A DNA stretch of 64,000 bases, from NCBI GenBank assembly GCA_019651095.1, contig BOXR01000004.1:1-64000 (forward strand). Reading direction: 5' to 3'. Under the pieces are notes generated by a model, which did not search any database, was not told the DNA's origin, and saw only the letters and a list, made by a program, of their open reading frames with translations. Positions 1 through 10,102 of this stretch are shown in pieces (position 1 is the stretch's first letter; each line of letters starts with the position of its first letter). The position numbers and the translations under genes were made by a program. This DNA is from Ectothiorhodospiraceae bacterium (GTDB lineage Bacteria; Pseudomonadota; Gammaproteobacteria; GCA-002705445; GCA-002716945).

Positions 1-589
1 ATATTGCCTCTAGTAACGACGAGGAACACCATGTGTGTCTGACCCTGGATTCTATCTATTATCTAATCTTGATGAAGGAATTAATATAACCCCAATTCCT
101 GGTGCATCTTCAATAACCTGCGCATTATCGATCTCTAAAATTCCATGAACGGGTTTATCTTTCTTGGGTTTCTTCCCAAGAAAGAAAATGATCGAAAAAT
201 AAATTATTGCAAGTATCCTCAACAGAATTACCTTATGCTTATTTGAGAGAAATATCGACTATTGGATTTGTTGAGGACATTTGTTTGGTCTTTGGAGAAG
301 ATACAATGGTTAGCTTGTTCCGTGAAATGACAAAAATCTACGAGACAGTAACTCATAAGAGAGTTATTGAACACATATTTGATTTGAAAAAAAAATACAC
401 CAAAAGGTGAGTTTGTTGTTATTGTCGCCCAAATCATCGCGCGGTACAGAAAACCATATATTTCAATTATAAAGAGTTGGATTCTAGAAAATTTTCTAAT
501 AAAGATATTATTGAACTTATAAAGCTATTTCAACAGATTCAAAAAAAGAAATATATAAAACTGTATTATCTATTAGACAAGGCGAGTAG
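1..589 (+). CDS. rsmI: 16S rRNA 2'-O-ribose C1402 methyltransferase RsmI, 3' part, frameshifted
   Basis: RsmI uses S-adenosylmethionine to methylate the ribose of C1402 in the 16S rRNA decoding centre. The gene enters from the left edge. Read across frames it gives GTPCVSDPGFYL (family GTPLISDPG), then TPIPGASSITCALS, then FIFLGFLPKKENDR, then FVEDICLVFGEDT followed by FREMTKIYET (family ARELTK.WET), then KGEFVVIVA, and ends KKEIYKTVLSIRQGE at the TAG at 587-589. These blocks occur in the family order. At least four frame changes are needed, near 150-160, 215-225, 400-412 and 450-540, so no single open frame covers it. It is followed by a terminator and then carA. The family call is firm; exact frame-change sites are approximate. 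Confidence 0.85.
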
Positions 590-632
590 TTTTATCGTAT
601 CATTTAGTTTTAGTGAAACTTACTAAAATAAT

Positions 633-663
633 AAAAGATGACTCATTTCGAGGCATCTTTTTT
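633..663 (+). terminator. Rho-independent terminator after rsmI
   Basis: A 12-bp stem with one mismatch (aaaagatgactc at 633-644 against gaggcatctttt at 650-661) encloses a 5-base loop and runs into a T tract ending at 663. It sits between the rsmI stop and the carA start, so it separates the two transcription units. Confidence 0.8.
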
Positions 664-674
664 ATTTAAATACA

Positions 675-678
675 AGGA
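675..678 (+). promoter_or_regulatory. Ribosome binding site of carA
   Basis: AGGA lies 7 bases before the TTG at 686-688. It decides the start: no ATG is in frame here, and the frame from TTG gives the normal CarA N-terminus ([11 protein letters not shown]). Confidence 0.6.
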
Positions 679-685
679 CTCTTAA

Positions 686-1806
686 TTGAAATCAGCAGCT
701 ATAGTAATCGACGATGGAACAATAATACCAGCTAAATCTATTGGGAGTGATGAAATAAACGTTGGAGAAATAGTCTTCAATACATCAATGACAGGCTACA
801 AGAAATCATAACTGATCCATCATATGATAGACAAATCATTACTTTACAAATCCTCATATCGGTAATACTGGGATAAATATTGATGATTATGAGTCCAATG
901 AGCATGGGTGTTCCGGCATTATTATGAGAAATCATCCTACACATGATAGTAGTTGGAGAAAACAGCATAGTTTAATAGAGTTTTTACTAGATAAATCTAT
1001 TCCAGCTTTGTGCTCAGTTGACACTAGATATCTGACATCACTTCTAAGAAAAAAAGGCTCTCTTAACGGATGCCTTGTACCGGATATTAAAAAATTAGAT
1101 GATGCTAAATTAGAATTGTCAAAATTTTCTGGACTCAATGGACTAGATCTAGCAAAAAAAGTTTCAACAAAAAAAATATATACTTGGAAAAGGGGACTCA
1201 TGCATTAATAAGTAGCTCATCACAAAAAAGTACCAGAAGATTTAATGTTTATGCTTATGACTTTGGAATCAAGAAAAATATTCTAAACTTTTATATGATC
1301 TTGGATGTGACATAACAGTTATTCCTGCGGACTATCCTTTCACTGAACTTCAAACAAAAAAGCCTGATGGTGTATTCTTGTCTAATGGGCCTGGAGATCC
1401 ATCAGCATGCAACTATGCAATAGATAATATTAGAGAATTAATTTCACACAAAATACCAGTATTTGGGATTTGCTTGGGATTTCAACTACTGTGTTTAGCA
1501 AGTGACGCCAAAACTTATAAGATGAAATTTGGTCATCATGGCGCTAATCATCCAGTGATTGATGTTGAAACACAAAAGGTATCCATAACTAGTCAAAATC
1601 ATGGTTTTGCTGTTGATTCAACATCACTTAATAAAAATCATAAAATAACACATAAGTCATTATTCGATGATTCCTTGCAAGGAGTTGAGCTTGTTGAATC
1701 ACCAGCATATGGTTTTCAAGGCCATCCTGAGGCAAGCCCTGGACCGCAAGATATATATTATCTTTTTGAAAAATTTATTAACTTTATGTCTAGTAATAAT
1801 GCCTAA
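686..1806 (+). CDS. carA: Carbamoyl-phosphate synthase small (glutaminase) subunit CarA, frameshifted
   Basis: CarA hydrolyses glutamine and passes ammonia to CarB to make carbamoyl phosphate for pyrimidine and arginine synthesis. From the TTG start the protein reads [11 protein letters not shown] and [13 protein letters not shown]. Frame changes occur near 800, 850, 1195 and 1275, after which the glutamine amidotransferase domain continues unbroken: [15 protein letters not shown], the nucleophile motif [19 protein letters not shown] and [12 protein letters not shown] with its catalytic His and Glu. The order matches the whole family and total length is normal once indels are ignored. The stop overlaps the probable true carB start by 8 bases, so the two are translationally coupled. 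Four frame changes in an essential gene point to sequencing error. Confidence 0.92.
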
Positions 1807-4800
1807 GAATAATGACTATAAGCAGCATTCTCGTGATAGGAGCTGGACCAATTATTATCGGTCAAGCATGTGAATTTGATTACTCTGGTGTTCAAGCATG
1901 CAAGGCATTAAAGGAAGAGGGCATTAAAACGATTCTAGTAAATTCAAATCCAGCAACCATCATGACTGATCCTGAAATGGCTGACAAAATTTACATAGAG
2001 CCTATACATTGGAGAAATATAGAAAAGATCATAGCAATCGAAAAACCTGATGCAATTCTTCCAACGATGGGAGGTCAAACTGCATTGAATACAACTCTAG
2101 ACCTTAATAGACACAAGATTCTTCAGAAATATGGCGTCAAAATCATTGGGGCAAGTGTCAACTCAATTGATATGGCTGAAGACAGAGAACTGTTTAAAAA
2201 AGCAATGGAGGATATTGGCCTATTAACACCAAGGGCTCAAGTTGCAAAAGATTTTGATAAAGCATTGGTTATTCAGAAAGATATTGGTTACCCCATAATT
2301 ATTAGACCTTCATTTACATTGGGTGGATCAGGTGGCGGAATAGCTTACAACAAGCAGGATTTCGAAAAAATAGTCAAAAGAGGGTTAGACTTATCTCCTA
2401 CAAATGAAGTGCTGTTAGAGGAGTCAGTGATTGGTTGGAAAGAATTTGAAATGGAAGTGGTAAGGGATAAAAATGATAATTGTATTATTGTTTGTTCGAT
2501 TGAAAACTTTGATGCAATGGGTGTTCACACAGGAGATTCTATCACAGTAGCCCCCGCTCAAACTCTTACTGATAAGGAATATCAAAATCTGAGGAATCAA
2601 TCAATACAAGTGCTCAGAAAAATTGGTGTTGATACTGGAGGTTCTAATGTTCAGTTTGCTGTAAATCCTCAAGATGGGAAAATTTATGTCATTGAGATGA
2701 ACCCAAGAGTATCTAGGTCATCTGCTCTAGCATCAAAAGCAACAGGATTTCCAATTGCTAAAGTTGCAGCCAAACTAGCAATTGGATACACACTTGATGA
2801 ATTGAGAAATGACATAACAGGCGGTATTATTCCATCTTCATTCGAACCAAGTATTGATTATGTCGTAACAAAAATACCTAGATTCGCATTTGAGAAATTC
2901 AAAGAAGCTGATCCACATTTAACAACACAAATGAAATCTGTTGGTGAAGTAATGGCAATTGGAGGTAGTTTTAAAGAATCTCTTCAAAAGGCTTTAAGAG
3001 GTCTTGAGATAGGAATTGATGGTTCTATCAGAAATACAATTTGAAGATTCGCTATCATCAAAGGAGATACGTGATTTGATTTTTAAAGAGATATCAACTC
3101 CATCCTCTAACAGAATTCTTTATATCGCTCAGGCATTTAGAGTAGGTATGTCTATTGATGAGGTTTTTAATTTATGTTTTATTGATAGATGGTTTTTATT
3201 GCAGATTAAAGAAATTGTTGATTCTGAAATAAATCTTAAGAATAAATCACTTAGAATCAATATCAGAAGCTTGAGGATCTTAAGTCGATGGCTTTTCTGA
3301 TAAAAGATTAGCAAATATTTTAGCTACACGAGAGTGAAGTAGAGACTTAGAGGCGAAGAATGTCTATTAACCAGTTTTTAAAAGAATAGATACTGTGCAG
3401 CTGAGTTTGAATCCTCCACAGCCTATATGTACTCTACGTATTCAGATTTTTGTGAATCCCATCCTACAAAAAATAAAAAGGTAGTCATTCTTGGTGGTGG
3501 TCCTAATAGAATTGGGCAAGGTATCGAATTTGATTACTGTTGTGTCCATGCATCAATGGCACTTAGAGATGCTGGCTATGAAACAATAATGATTAATTGT
3601 AATCCAGAGACCGTCTCAACTGACTATGACACTTCAGATCGCCTGTATTTTGAGCCACTTACAGTTGAAGATGTATTGTCTGTTATAGATATTGAAAAAC
3701 CATGGGGAGTAATAGTTCAATATGGAGGACAAACACCTCTTAAGCTTGCCAGTGAGCTTGAAGAATGTGGTGTTAATATAATCGGTACATCCCCTGATTC
3801 TATTGATCTAGCAGAGGATAGAGAGAGATTTAAAGTTTTAATAGAGTCGCTCTCTCTTAAACAACCTTTAAATAAAACTGTCACTACAGTCCAAGAGGCA
3901 AAAGAATCTGCTGAGGGTATCGGCTATCCTATTGTTGTAAGACCCTCATATGTTTTAGGAGGGAGAGCAATGGAAATTGTCACTAATACATCTGATCTTG
4001 AAAAATATATGAAGGAGGCTGTAGATGTGTCGGATGACTCACCAATCCTTTTAGATAAGTTTTTAAATGATGCAATTGAAGTGGATATTGATTTACTCTG
4101 TGATGGAGAAGAGGTTTATGTTGCTGGAATAATGGAGCATATTGAAGAGGCAGGAATTCACTCAGGTGATTCAGGATGTTCGCTTCCACCATATACGCTA
4201 AGTGATGAAATAGTAGATGAACTTAAAGAACAAGCCTCTAGACTAGCTATCGCTTTGAGAGTGATCGGATTAATGAACGCACAGTTTGCGATTAAAGATA
4301 ATGAAATATTTCTTTTAGAGGCAAATCCAAGGGCATCAAGAACAGCTCCATTTGTCTCAAAAGCTGTAGGGATACAATTAGCCAAACTTGGAGCATTGGT
4401 TATGTCTGGTAAAAAAATTAAAGATTTAGATTTACCAAATAGGTCTAGTAACAAAGCCTACTTTTCTGTAAAAGAAGCAGTCTTTCCGTTTTCTAAATTT
4501 CCTGAAGTAGATGTTTTACTTGGACCAGAGATGAAATCAACTGGTGAGGTAATGGGATTTGGAAAAACTTTTGGAGAGGCATACTTTAAGGCTCAAAGAG
4601 CAGCTGGAGTAATTTTACCAAAAGAAGGTAATGTCTTTATAAGTGTGAGAGACCATGACAAAGAACCAATTTGTGAAGTTGCATCAGAATTAATAGATAT
4701 GGGTTTTAAAATTTATGCAACATCAGGTACATTCTTTTATCTAGCAGATGCAGGGATTGTTTGTTCAAAAATAAATAAAGTAAAAGACGGTCATCCACAC

Positions 4801-5022
4801 ATTGTAGATATGATAAAAAATAATGAGGTTCATTTAATTATTAACACCACCGAGGGAGCTAGATCTATTAAAGATTCTTTTTCAATTCGGAAAGAGGCTC
4901 AAAATCATAAAATATCACTAACAACTACAGTTTCTGGAGCAAAGGCCTTCTGCAAAGCTATAAAATTTATCGATGACTTTGGGGCACAAGATTTAAAGCA
5001 AAGGCACGAATCAATCTTATAA
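1799..5022 (+). CDS. carB: Carbamoyl-phosphate synthase large subunit CarB, frameshifted
   Basis: CarB makes carbamoyl phosphate from bicarbonate, ammonia and two ATP. The first ATP-grasp half reads [20 protein letters not shown]; the second reads [20 protein letters not shown], followed by the MGS-like allosteric domain to the stop. An ATG at 1812 opens the first long frame, but the ATG at 1799 gives MPKNNDYK, as in the family (MPKRTDIKS), and rejoins the main frame after one extra base near 1823, so 1799 is the likelier start. Further frame changes lie near 3035 and in 3270-3430, where [14 protein letters not shown], then NPVFKRIDT, then [10 protein letters not shown] are in different frames. 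Its 3' end overlaps that of the convergent symporter by 6 bases. Confidence 0.93.
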
Positions 5023-6246
5023 AGTTCGAGAATTAAAAACTTCTTCATTTATTTTATTCTCACTTGATGCAATGATACAACTAATGCAAAGATCACCGCT
5101 AACATTTACAGATGTTCTCATCATGTCTAGAAGCCTGTCTACACCCAGTAAAAGCGTAATTCCCTCTAGCGGTATACCTATCTGAGTAAATATAACAGTT
5201 AGCATAATGATACCTGCGCTTGGAATTCCCGCTGTACCTATTGAGGCAATCGTTGCTGTAATAACAATCGTAATTATTTCATTTATTCCAAGATCAATTC
5301 CATAAAGACTAGCCAAGAAGAAAGTAGCACATCCTTGCATGATAGCAGTACCATCCATATTAATTGTTGCTCCCAGAGGAACCGTGAAAGTACCTATCGA
5401 CTTATCTATTCCATACTTTTCCTCAGCAGCCTTTAGTGTAAATGGTATTGATGCGCTACTGCTCGACGTACTAAAAGTAAAAATAACTACATCTTTTAAG
5501 TTTTGAAAAAACTTAACTGGATTTAAGGCGGTAAAAAGTTTGATTAAGATTGAAAAAGTAAATAAGAAATGAAATAAGAGCACAAAAACAACAGTAAAAA
5601 AGTATCCCGCTAATGACATTATAGTTTCTATACCTTGTGTTGAAAAAGTTTTTGCTAGAATGCAGAATACCGCTATTGGTGTGAATGATATTATTAATTT
5701 TACAAGTTCATTGATAACATCATTAAAATCATAGAAGTACTGAATAAATGTTTTAATTCTATTTTTTATTCTTGCAGCTGATATCCCTATCAATACTGCA
5801 AAAATTAGTAAATGAATTATATTACCATCAGATAAAGACTTAAAAATATTATTAGGGAAGATATTTCCATCAGTTTCAATGTTTTCAATGTTTATAACGC
5901 TATCTAAGTTTTTCATCTCAATTGGTTCATAATTTATAAAAGATGAAAACAATAGACCAAGTGAAATTGCGATTACAGTCGTAATTGTGTATAGCAACAA
6001 TGTTTTTATACCTAATCTTGATATAGAGACATCATCTGATAGGGACACAATACCGCACACTATCGAGAAAAATATTAGAGGCACTATAATTAGTTTTAGT
6101 GATGATAAAAAGAGGTAAGAGACTAAATCTAATAAATTAGTTACATAGGTGCCCAAGGAAGATTCAATTAAACTAGTAAGATTAAAAGTAACGCCGATCA
6201 AAATACCCAAAATCATTGAGACAATGATCTTCTTTGTAAATGACAT
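5017..6246 (-). CDS. Dicarboxylate/amino acid:cation symporter (DAACS/SDF family)
   Basis: Secondary transporter of the glutamate/aspartate/C4-dicarboxylate family, importing a carboxylate with Na+ or H+. The 409-residue protein is hydrophobic throughout with the family core intact: the serine-rich hairpin STSSSSAS around residues 259-266, [10 protein letters not shown] at 292-301, and the substrate and cation site [16 protein letters not shown] at 370-385. The Arg and Asp of the last motif fit an acidic amino acid substrate, but substrate cannot be fixed from sequence. It is intact, unlike carB beside it. Its start abuts the tpx stop, so tpx and the symporter probably form a two-gene minus-strand unit inserted where other gammaproteobacteria often keep greA. 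Confidence 0.9.
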   Translation of the reverse strand: MSFTKKIIVSMILGILIGVTFNLTSLIESSLGTYVTNLLDLVSYLFLSSLKLIIVPLIFFSIVCGIVSLSDDVSISRLGIKTLLLYTITTVIAISLGLLFSSFINYEPIEMKNLDSVINIENIETDGNIFPNNIFKSLSDGNIIHLLIFAVLIGISAARIKNRIKTFIQYFYDFNDVINELVKLIISFTPIAVFCILAKTFSTQGIETIMSLAGYFFTVVFVLLFHFLFTFSILIKLFTALNPVKFFQNLKDVVIFTFSTSSSSASIPFTLKAAEEKYGIDKSIGTFTVPLGATINMDGTAIMQGCATFFLASLYGIDLGINEIITIVITATIASIGTAGIPSAGIIMLTVIFTQIGIPLEGITLLLGVDRLLDMMRTSVNVSGDLCISCIIASSENKINEEVFNSRTL

Positions 6247-6755
6247 TATTGATCTAGGGAGTCTAAAGCGGCTTGATAGTCTGGTTCGTTAGCAATTTCT
6301 GAGACAAGCTCTGAATGAAGTATTTTATTTTCTGGTGATATTGTAACAACTGCTCTCGAGGTTATGCCTGATAGAGGACCATCGATAAGGAGTACTCCAT
6401 AGTCTTTCGCAAAATTACGTGATCGCATCATGGAGACTGGTATAACATTATCCAGTGACTCCGAGGTACAGAACCGCTTCATGGCAAAAGGAAGGTCGCT
6501 AGAAACTATCAACATGACAGTATTGTCAAGTTTTGATACTTTTTCGTTAAATATCAGTGTTGATTTTTGACACACTGGTGTATCTAAGCTGGGCACGATA
6601 CTTAAAATCTTATTTTTACCCTCATAACTAGCAAGGCTTACATCGTTAAGATCAGAATCAACTAAAATAAAATCTGGCGCAGATTCTCCAGCTTTAACTA
6701 TTTCTGAATTAGTGTTAACTTCATTTCCTTTCAGTGTTACTTTAGCCATTGACAT
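6246..6755 (-). CDS. tpx: Thiol peroxidase Tpx
   Basis: Atypical 2-Cys peroxiredoxin that reduces hydrogen and alkyl peroxides using thioredoxin. The 169-residue length is normal. The peroxidatic Cys62 lies in PSLDTPVCQKS and the resolving Cys96 in RFCTSESLDNVIP, the Tpx spacing. The C-terminus (SELVSEIANEPDYQAALDSL) matches the E. coli enzyme. Two ATGs are possible, at 6755 (MSMAK) and 6749 (MAK); the second resembles most family members. The start is only about 14-20 bases from the divergent rlmE start, so the promoters must overlap or lie within the genes. Co-directional and abutting with the symporter. Confidence 0.93.
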   Translation of the reverse strand: MSMAKVTLKGNEVNTNSEIVKAGESAPDFILVDSDLNDVSLASYEGKNKILSIVPSLDTPVCQKSTLIFNEKVSKLDNTVMLIVSSDLPFAMKRFCTSESLDNVIPVSMMRSRNFAKDYGVLLIDGPLSGITSRAVVTISPENKILHSELVSEIANEPDYQAALDSLDQ

Positions 6756-6768
6756 AGATTATAACGTA

Positions 6769-7380
6769 ATGACTAAAAAGAAAAGTACAAAAAATTGGCT
6801 CAAGAAACACACAAAAGATAAATACGTTAAGATGTCTATGGCATCTCGCTATAGATCAAGAGCATTTCATAAACTCCAAGAAATTGACGAAAAGTACAAG
6901 GTTATTAAGTCTGCAAATAGCATTATTGATCTTGGAGCATCACCTGGATCTTGGTCGGAATATATATCACGTAATTATAGGCATAAAAAACTTATTGCCG
7001 TTGACCAGATAGTCATGGAGCCAATTGAAGGTGTTAAATTTATCCATGGTGATATCAACAACTCTGAGCATAGAGATAAAATCAAGCAAATTATAACAAA
7101 TGCTGACCTTGTTTTATCAGATATCGCCCCCAATATTACTGGTATAGAAGATGTTGATCAGGCTCATTTCTTTGAGATATTTGAATCAATTTCAAGTATA
7201 TGTTCAGATTTTCTTAATAAAAAAGGAATTTTAGTTATGAAGTTTTTTAATGGATTATCGTGTGATTTAGTAAAAAAGAGATTGAAAATGCTATTTAATG
7301 AAGTAAATACTTATAAACCTGATTCGTCTAGATCCAGAAGTAATGAGGTTTTCTTTATTTGTATTGGCTATAAAGACTGA
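6769..7380 (+). CDS. rlmE: 23S rRNA 2'-O-ribose U2552 methyltransferase RlmE (FtsJ/RrmJ)
   Basis: Methylates U2552 in the A loop of 23S rRNA during late 50S assembly. From ATG 6769 the protein has 203 residues; an upstream ATG at 6712 lies inside tpx and would add 19 residues absent from the family, so 6769 is preferred. The SAM motif DLGASPGSWS is at 54-63 and the K-D-K-E tetrad is visible as Lys35, Asp118 (SDIAPN), Lys158 (MKFF) and Glu193 (NEVFF). PDSSRSRSNEV matches the family C-terminal block. It lies directly before ftsH, the common bacterial arrangement. Confidence 0.95.
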   Translation: MTKKKSTKNWLKKHTKDKYVKMSMASRYRSRAFHKLQEIDEKYKVIKSANSIIDLGASPGSWSEYISRNYRHKKLIAVDQIVMEPIEGVKFIHGDINNSEHRDKIKQIITNADLVLSDIAPNITGIEDVDQAHFFEIFESISSICSDFLNKKGILVMKFFNGLSCDLVKKRLKMLFNEVNTYKPDSSRSRSNEVFFICIGYKD

Positions 7381-7413
7381 TATGATTGAAATTAATGTTT
7401 AATAATGTCAAAC

Positions 7414-7428
7414 TTAGAATGATTCTAA
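7414..7428 (+). repeat. Perfect 7-1-7 palindrome in the ftsH leader
   Basis: ttagaat-g-attctaa sits 3 bases before the ftsH ribosome binding site. It could be an operator or a small hairpin near the Shine-Dalgarno sequence. No known operator was matched with confidence. Confidence 0.4.
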
Positions 7429-7430
7429 AA

Positions 7431-7436
7431 AAGGAG
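7431..7436 (+). promoter_or_regulatory. Strong ribosome binding site of ftsH
   Basis: AAGGAG ends 5 bases before the ATG at 7442. It is one of the few full Shine-Dalgarno sequences in the window, where most starts have weak or no SD. Confidence 0.7.
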
Positions 7437-7441
7437 TACTA

Positions 7442-9347
7442 ATGGGAGATTTAGTTAAAAATTTAGTAGTATGGACAATAATTGCCGTGGTGATTATGTC
7501 ACTATTTTCCGGTGTTGGCGGAAGAAATGCCACATCACAAGAATTTAATTACACTGATTTTATGCAACAGGTCCAGACTGGACAAGTTGAAGAAGTCACG
7601 ATATCAGGTCGAGAAATCATCGGCACTTTCAAATCAGGCGAAACTTTCATGACCTACAGTCCGGAGACAAACAACTCTGCGCTCATAGGCGAGCTTATCA
7701 AAGGTAAAGTTCGCATAAATGGAAAAGCACCAGAGAAACAGTCTTTCTTAGCACAGATATTTATACACTGGTTCCCATTTCTATTACTTATTGGTGTTTG
7801 GATATTCTTCATGAGACAAATGCAAGGTGGCGGTGGTGGCCGTGGTGCAATGTCTTTTGGCAAAAGTAAAGCTAAAATGCAAACTGAGGATCAAGTCAAA
7901 GTTACATTTAAAGACGTTGCTGGAGTTGAAGAGGCTAAAGAGGAAGTAAAGGAACTAGTGATTTTCTAGAGATCCTGCAAAATTTCAGAATTTAGGTGGA
8001 AACATTCCCGCGGAGTCTTATGTCTGGTCACCTGGAACAGGTAAAACCTTATTAGCTAGAGCAATTGCCGGTGAAGCTAAAGTGCCATTTTTTACTATCT
8101 CAGGTTCTGATTTTGTTGAGATGTTTGTCGGTGTTGGCGCATCAAGAGTAAGAGACATGTTTGAACAAGCAAAAAAACATTCTCCATGTATTATTTTCAT
8201 TGATGAGATCGATGCTGTTGGACGACATAGAGGAGCTGGTCTAGGCGGTGGCCATGATGAGCGTGAGCAAACACTTAACCAACTTCTAGTTGAGATGGAT
8301 GGTTTTGAGGGTAATGAGGGAGTTATTGTGATTGCGGCAACAAACAGACCGGATGTACTCGATCCAGCACTACTTCGTCCTGGAAGATTCGATAGACAAG
8401 TTACAGTTCCCCTTCCTGATATACGTGGAAGAGAGCAAATTTTAAAGGTGCATATGAGGAAAACTCCTATCGCTAATGATGTAAATCCAAAAATACTTGC
8501 GAGAGGTACTCCTGGTTTCTCTGGAGCTGATCTCGCAAATCTTGTAAATGAAGCAGCGCTGTTTGCTGCAAGAGCCAATAAAAAAATTGTAGACATGGAT
8601 GATTTTGAAAAAGCTAAAGACAAAATCCTCATGGGAGGAGAGAGAAAGTCTATGGTAATGAATGATGACGAAAAAAAACTCACTGCTTATCATGAAGCAG
8701 GCCATGCTGTAGTTGGAAGACTTGTACCGGATCATGATCCTGTTTATAAAGTTAGCATCATTCCAAGAGGGAGAGCGCTTGGTGTGACAATGTTCTTACC
8801 TGAAGAAGATAGGTATAGCAACAGTAGACAACGTATTAATAGCATGATAGCTGCACTTTTCGGCGGAAGAGTTGCAGAGGAATTAATCTTCGGAGATGAT
8901 GCAGTTACTACTGGTGCATCCAACGATATTGAGCGAGCAACTGATCTAGCAAGAAATATGGTTACAAAGTGGGGACTGTCAGATAAAATGGGCCCACTTG
9001 CTTACGGAGAGGAACAACAAGAAGTTTTTCTTGGTAAATCTGCATCCCAAAACAACAAGAATATTTCTAATGAAACGGCAAGCTCTATTGATGGTGAGAT
9101 AAGAAAAATAATTGATACTCAATACTCAAGAGCTACCAAACTTATTAAAGATAATCTTGATAAAATGCATCTAATGGCAGATGCTTTGATGAAGTATGAA
9201 ACTATTGACTCAGATCAAATAGATCAAATTATGGAAGGTAAAGTCCCTGATGCCCCTGACAGCTGGTCAGATGATGATAGTAGTTCATCAGGCAAAAACG
9301 CTGATGTTGCATCTAAAGACAGCCCTTCAGCATCACCAGCATCATAA
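7442..9347 (+). CDS. ftsH: ATP-dependent zinc metalloprotease FtsH, frameshifted
   Basis: Membrane-anchored AAA+ protease that degrades misfolded membrane proteins and regulators such as LpxC. An N-terminal membrane segment (about residues 8-25), a periplasmic domain and a second membrane segment (about 100-123) are followed by the AAA+ domain. The Walker A region is broken: between 7955 and 8045 about five single bases are missing, each from a doublet or homopolymer, and restoring them gives [17 protein letters not shown] and IPRGVLMSGPPGTGKT. The rest is intact: Walker [11 protein letters not shown], sensor and arginine-finger region [20 protein letters not shown], and the zinc site HEAGH. 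The tail is Ser/Asp-rich. Deletions in an essential gene indicate read errors. Followed by a nuclease gene rather than directly by folP. Confidence 0.95.
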
Positions 9348-9363
9348 GACATAAAATCTAGTT

Positions 9364-9394
9364 CATGTTAGTATGTTAGAAGACTACTAACATG
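9364..9394 (+). repeat. 10-bp inverted repeat between ftsH and the nuclease gene
   Basis: catgttagta (9364-9373) and tactaacatg (9385-9394) are perfect inverted arms around an 11-base loop. No T tract follows, so it does not look like an intrinsic terminator. The 3' arm contains the likely ATG (9392) of the nuclease gene, so a hairpin in mRNA could mask that start; it could equally be an operator. Confidence 0.55.
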
Positions 9395-10102
9395 GACTAT
9401 ATTCTTGTTACACCTTTGGAATAAAAGATTTCATTATAATAATCTGAAAAGAGTTACTGATAAATCAGGCGCAAGACACTATAGCCTTGATGGCATAGAG
9501 TCCCATCTGTTACAACAATTCTTGAAAAACAAAATCTCAAAAAGAAAAAGATTCATTAAGCGCATGGAAAGCAAGAGTCGGATATACCGAGGCTAGTAGA
9601 ATATCTAGAGAGTCAACAAGCAGAGGAGATAAGATGCATAAGCATCTTGAGGATGCCCTTCATGGAAAGCAGCACCTTGATTTTGTTGAAATAAGTGATG
9701 TTGAAAGAAAATGTCAGAGGTGATTATTAATCAAGCACTTGAAAAAAAACTTAATGAAATATGGGGCTGTGAGACTCCTTTGTATTATCCACATTCTCAT
9801 GCCGGCACTACTGATCTATGTGGGTTTATGATAATAATGAATCTATAATAGATTTTAAATCATCGAATAGAATAAAAAAAAGAGAATGGATAACAGATTA
9901 TTTTTTACAAACATGTGCTTATGCATTGGCTCATAACCTCCAGCATAAAACTAATATTAGACAAGGAGTTATTTTGATTTGTACATCTAAATTTGAATTC
10001 CAAGAGTTTATAATTAAGGATAATGAGTTTTTGTGGTATCAAAAAAAGTTTGAAGATAGAGTTAGAAAGTATCAAGATCTAGTGAGATTAGAAGATGAAT
10101 AA
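9392..10102 (+). CDS. PD-(D/E)XK nuclease family protein (MGME1-like), frameshifted
   Basis: Read across frames the protein gives GARHYSLDGIE, then PSVTTILEKQN (the P-S-V-T-T block typical of this clade), then AWKARVGYTEASRIS, SRGDKMHKHLEDAL, then GTTDLCG and IIDFKSSNRIKKREW followed by DYFLQTCAYALAHN. The Asp of GTTD and the D-x-K of DFK form the PD-(D/E)XK metal site, and the Q-x3-Y after it is the usual supporting motif. Homologues process single-stranded DNA ends in phages, bacteria and mitochondria; a repair role here is inference. Frame changes lie near 9400, 9510, 9560, 9715 and 9825. The start is uncertain. The last 8 bases overlap folP. Confidence 0.75.

Noticed and set aside
7414-7428. 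Fur box in the ftsH leader
   Set aside because: Only the AATGATT centre resembles the Fur consensus; the arms do not, and ftsH is not a typical Fur target.
8018-8683. 221-residue minus-strand open frame inside ftsH
   Set aside because: It is the exact antisense of the AAA+ domain of ftsH, is low-complexity in composition and has no family motif.
8082-9347. Separate short AAA protease starting at 8082
   Set aside because: It lacks Walker A and membrane anchors, which are present just upstream in another frame. It is the second piece of ftsH.
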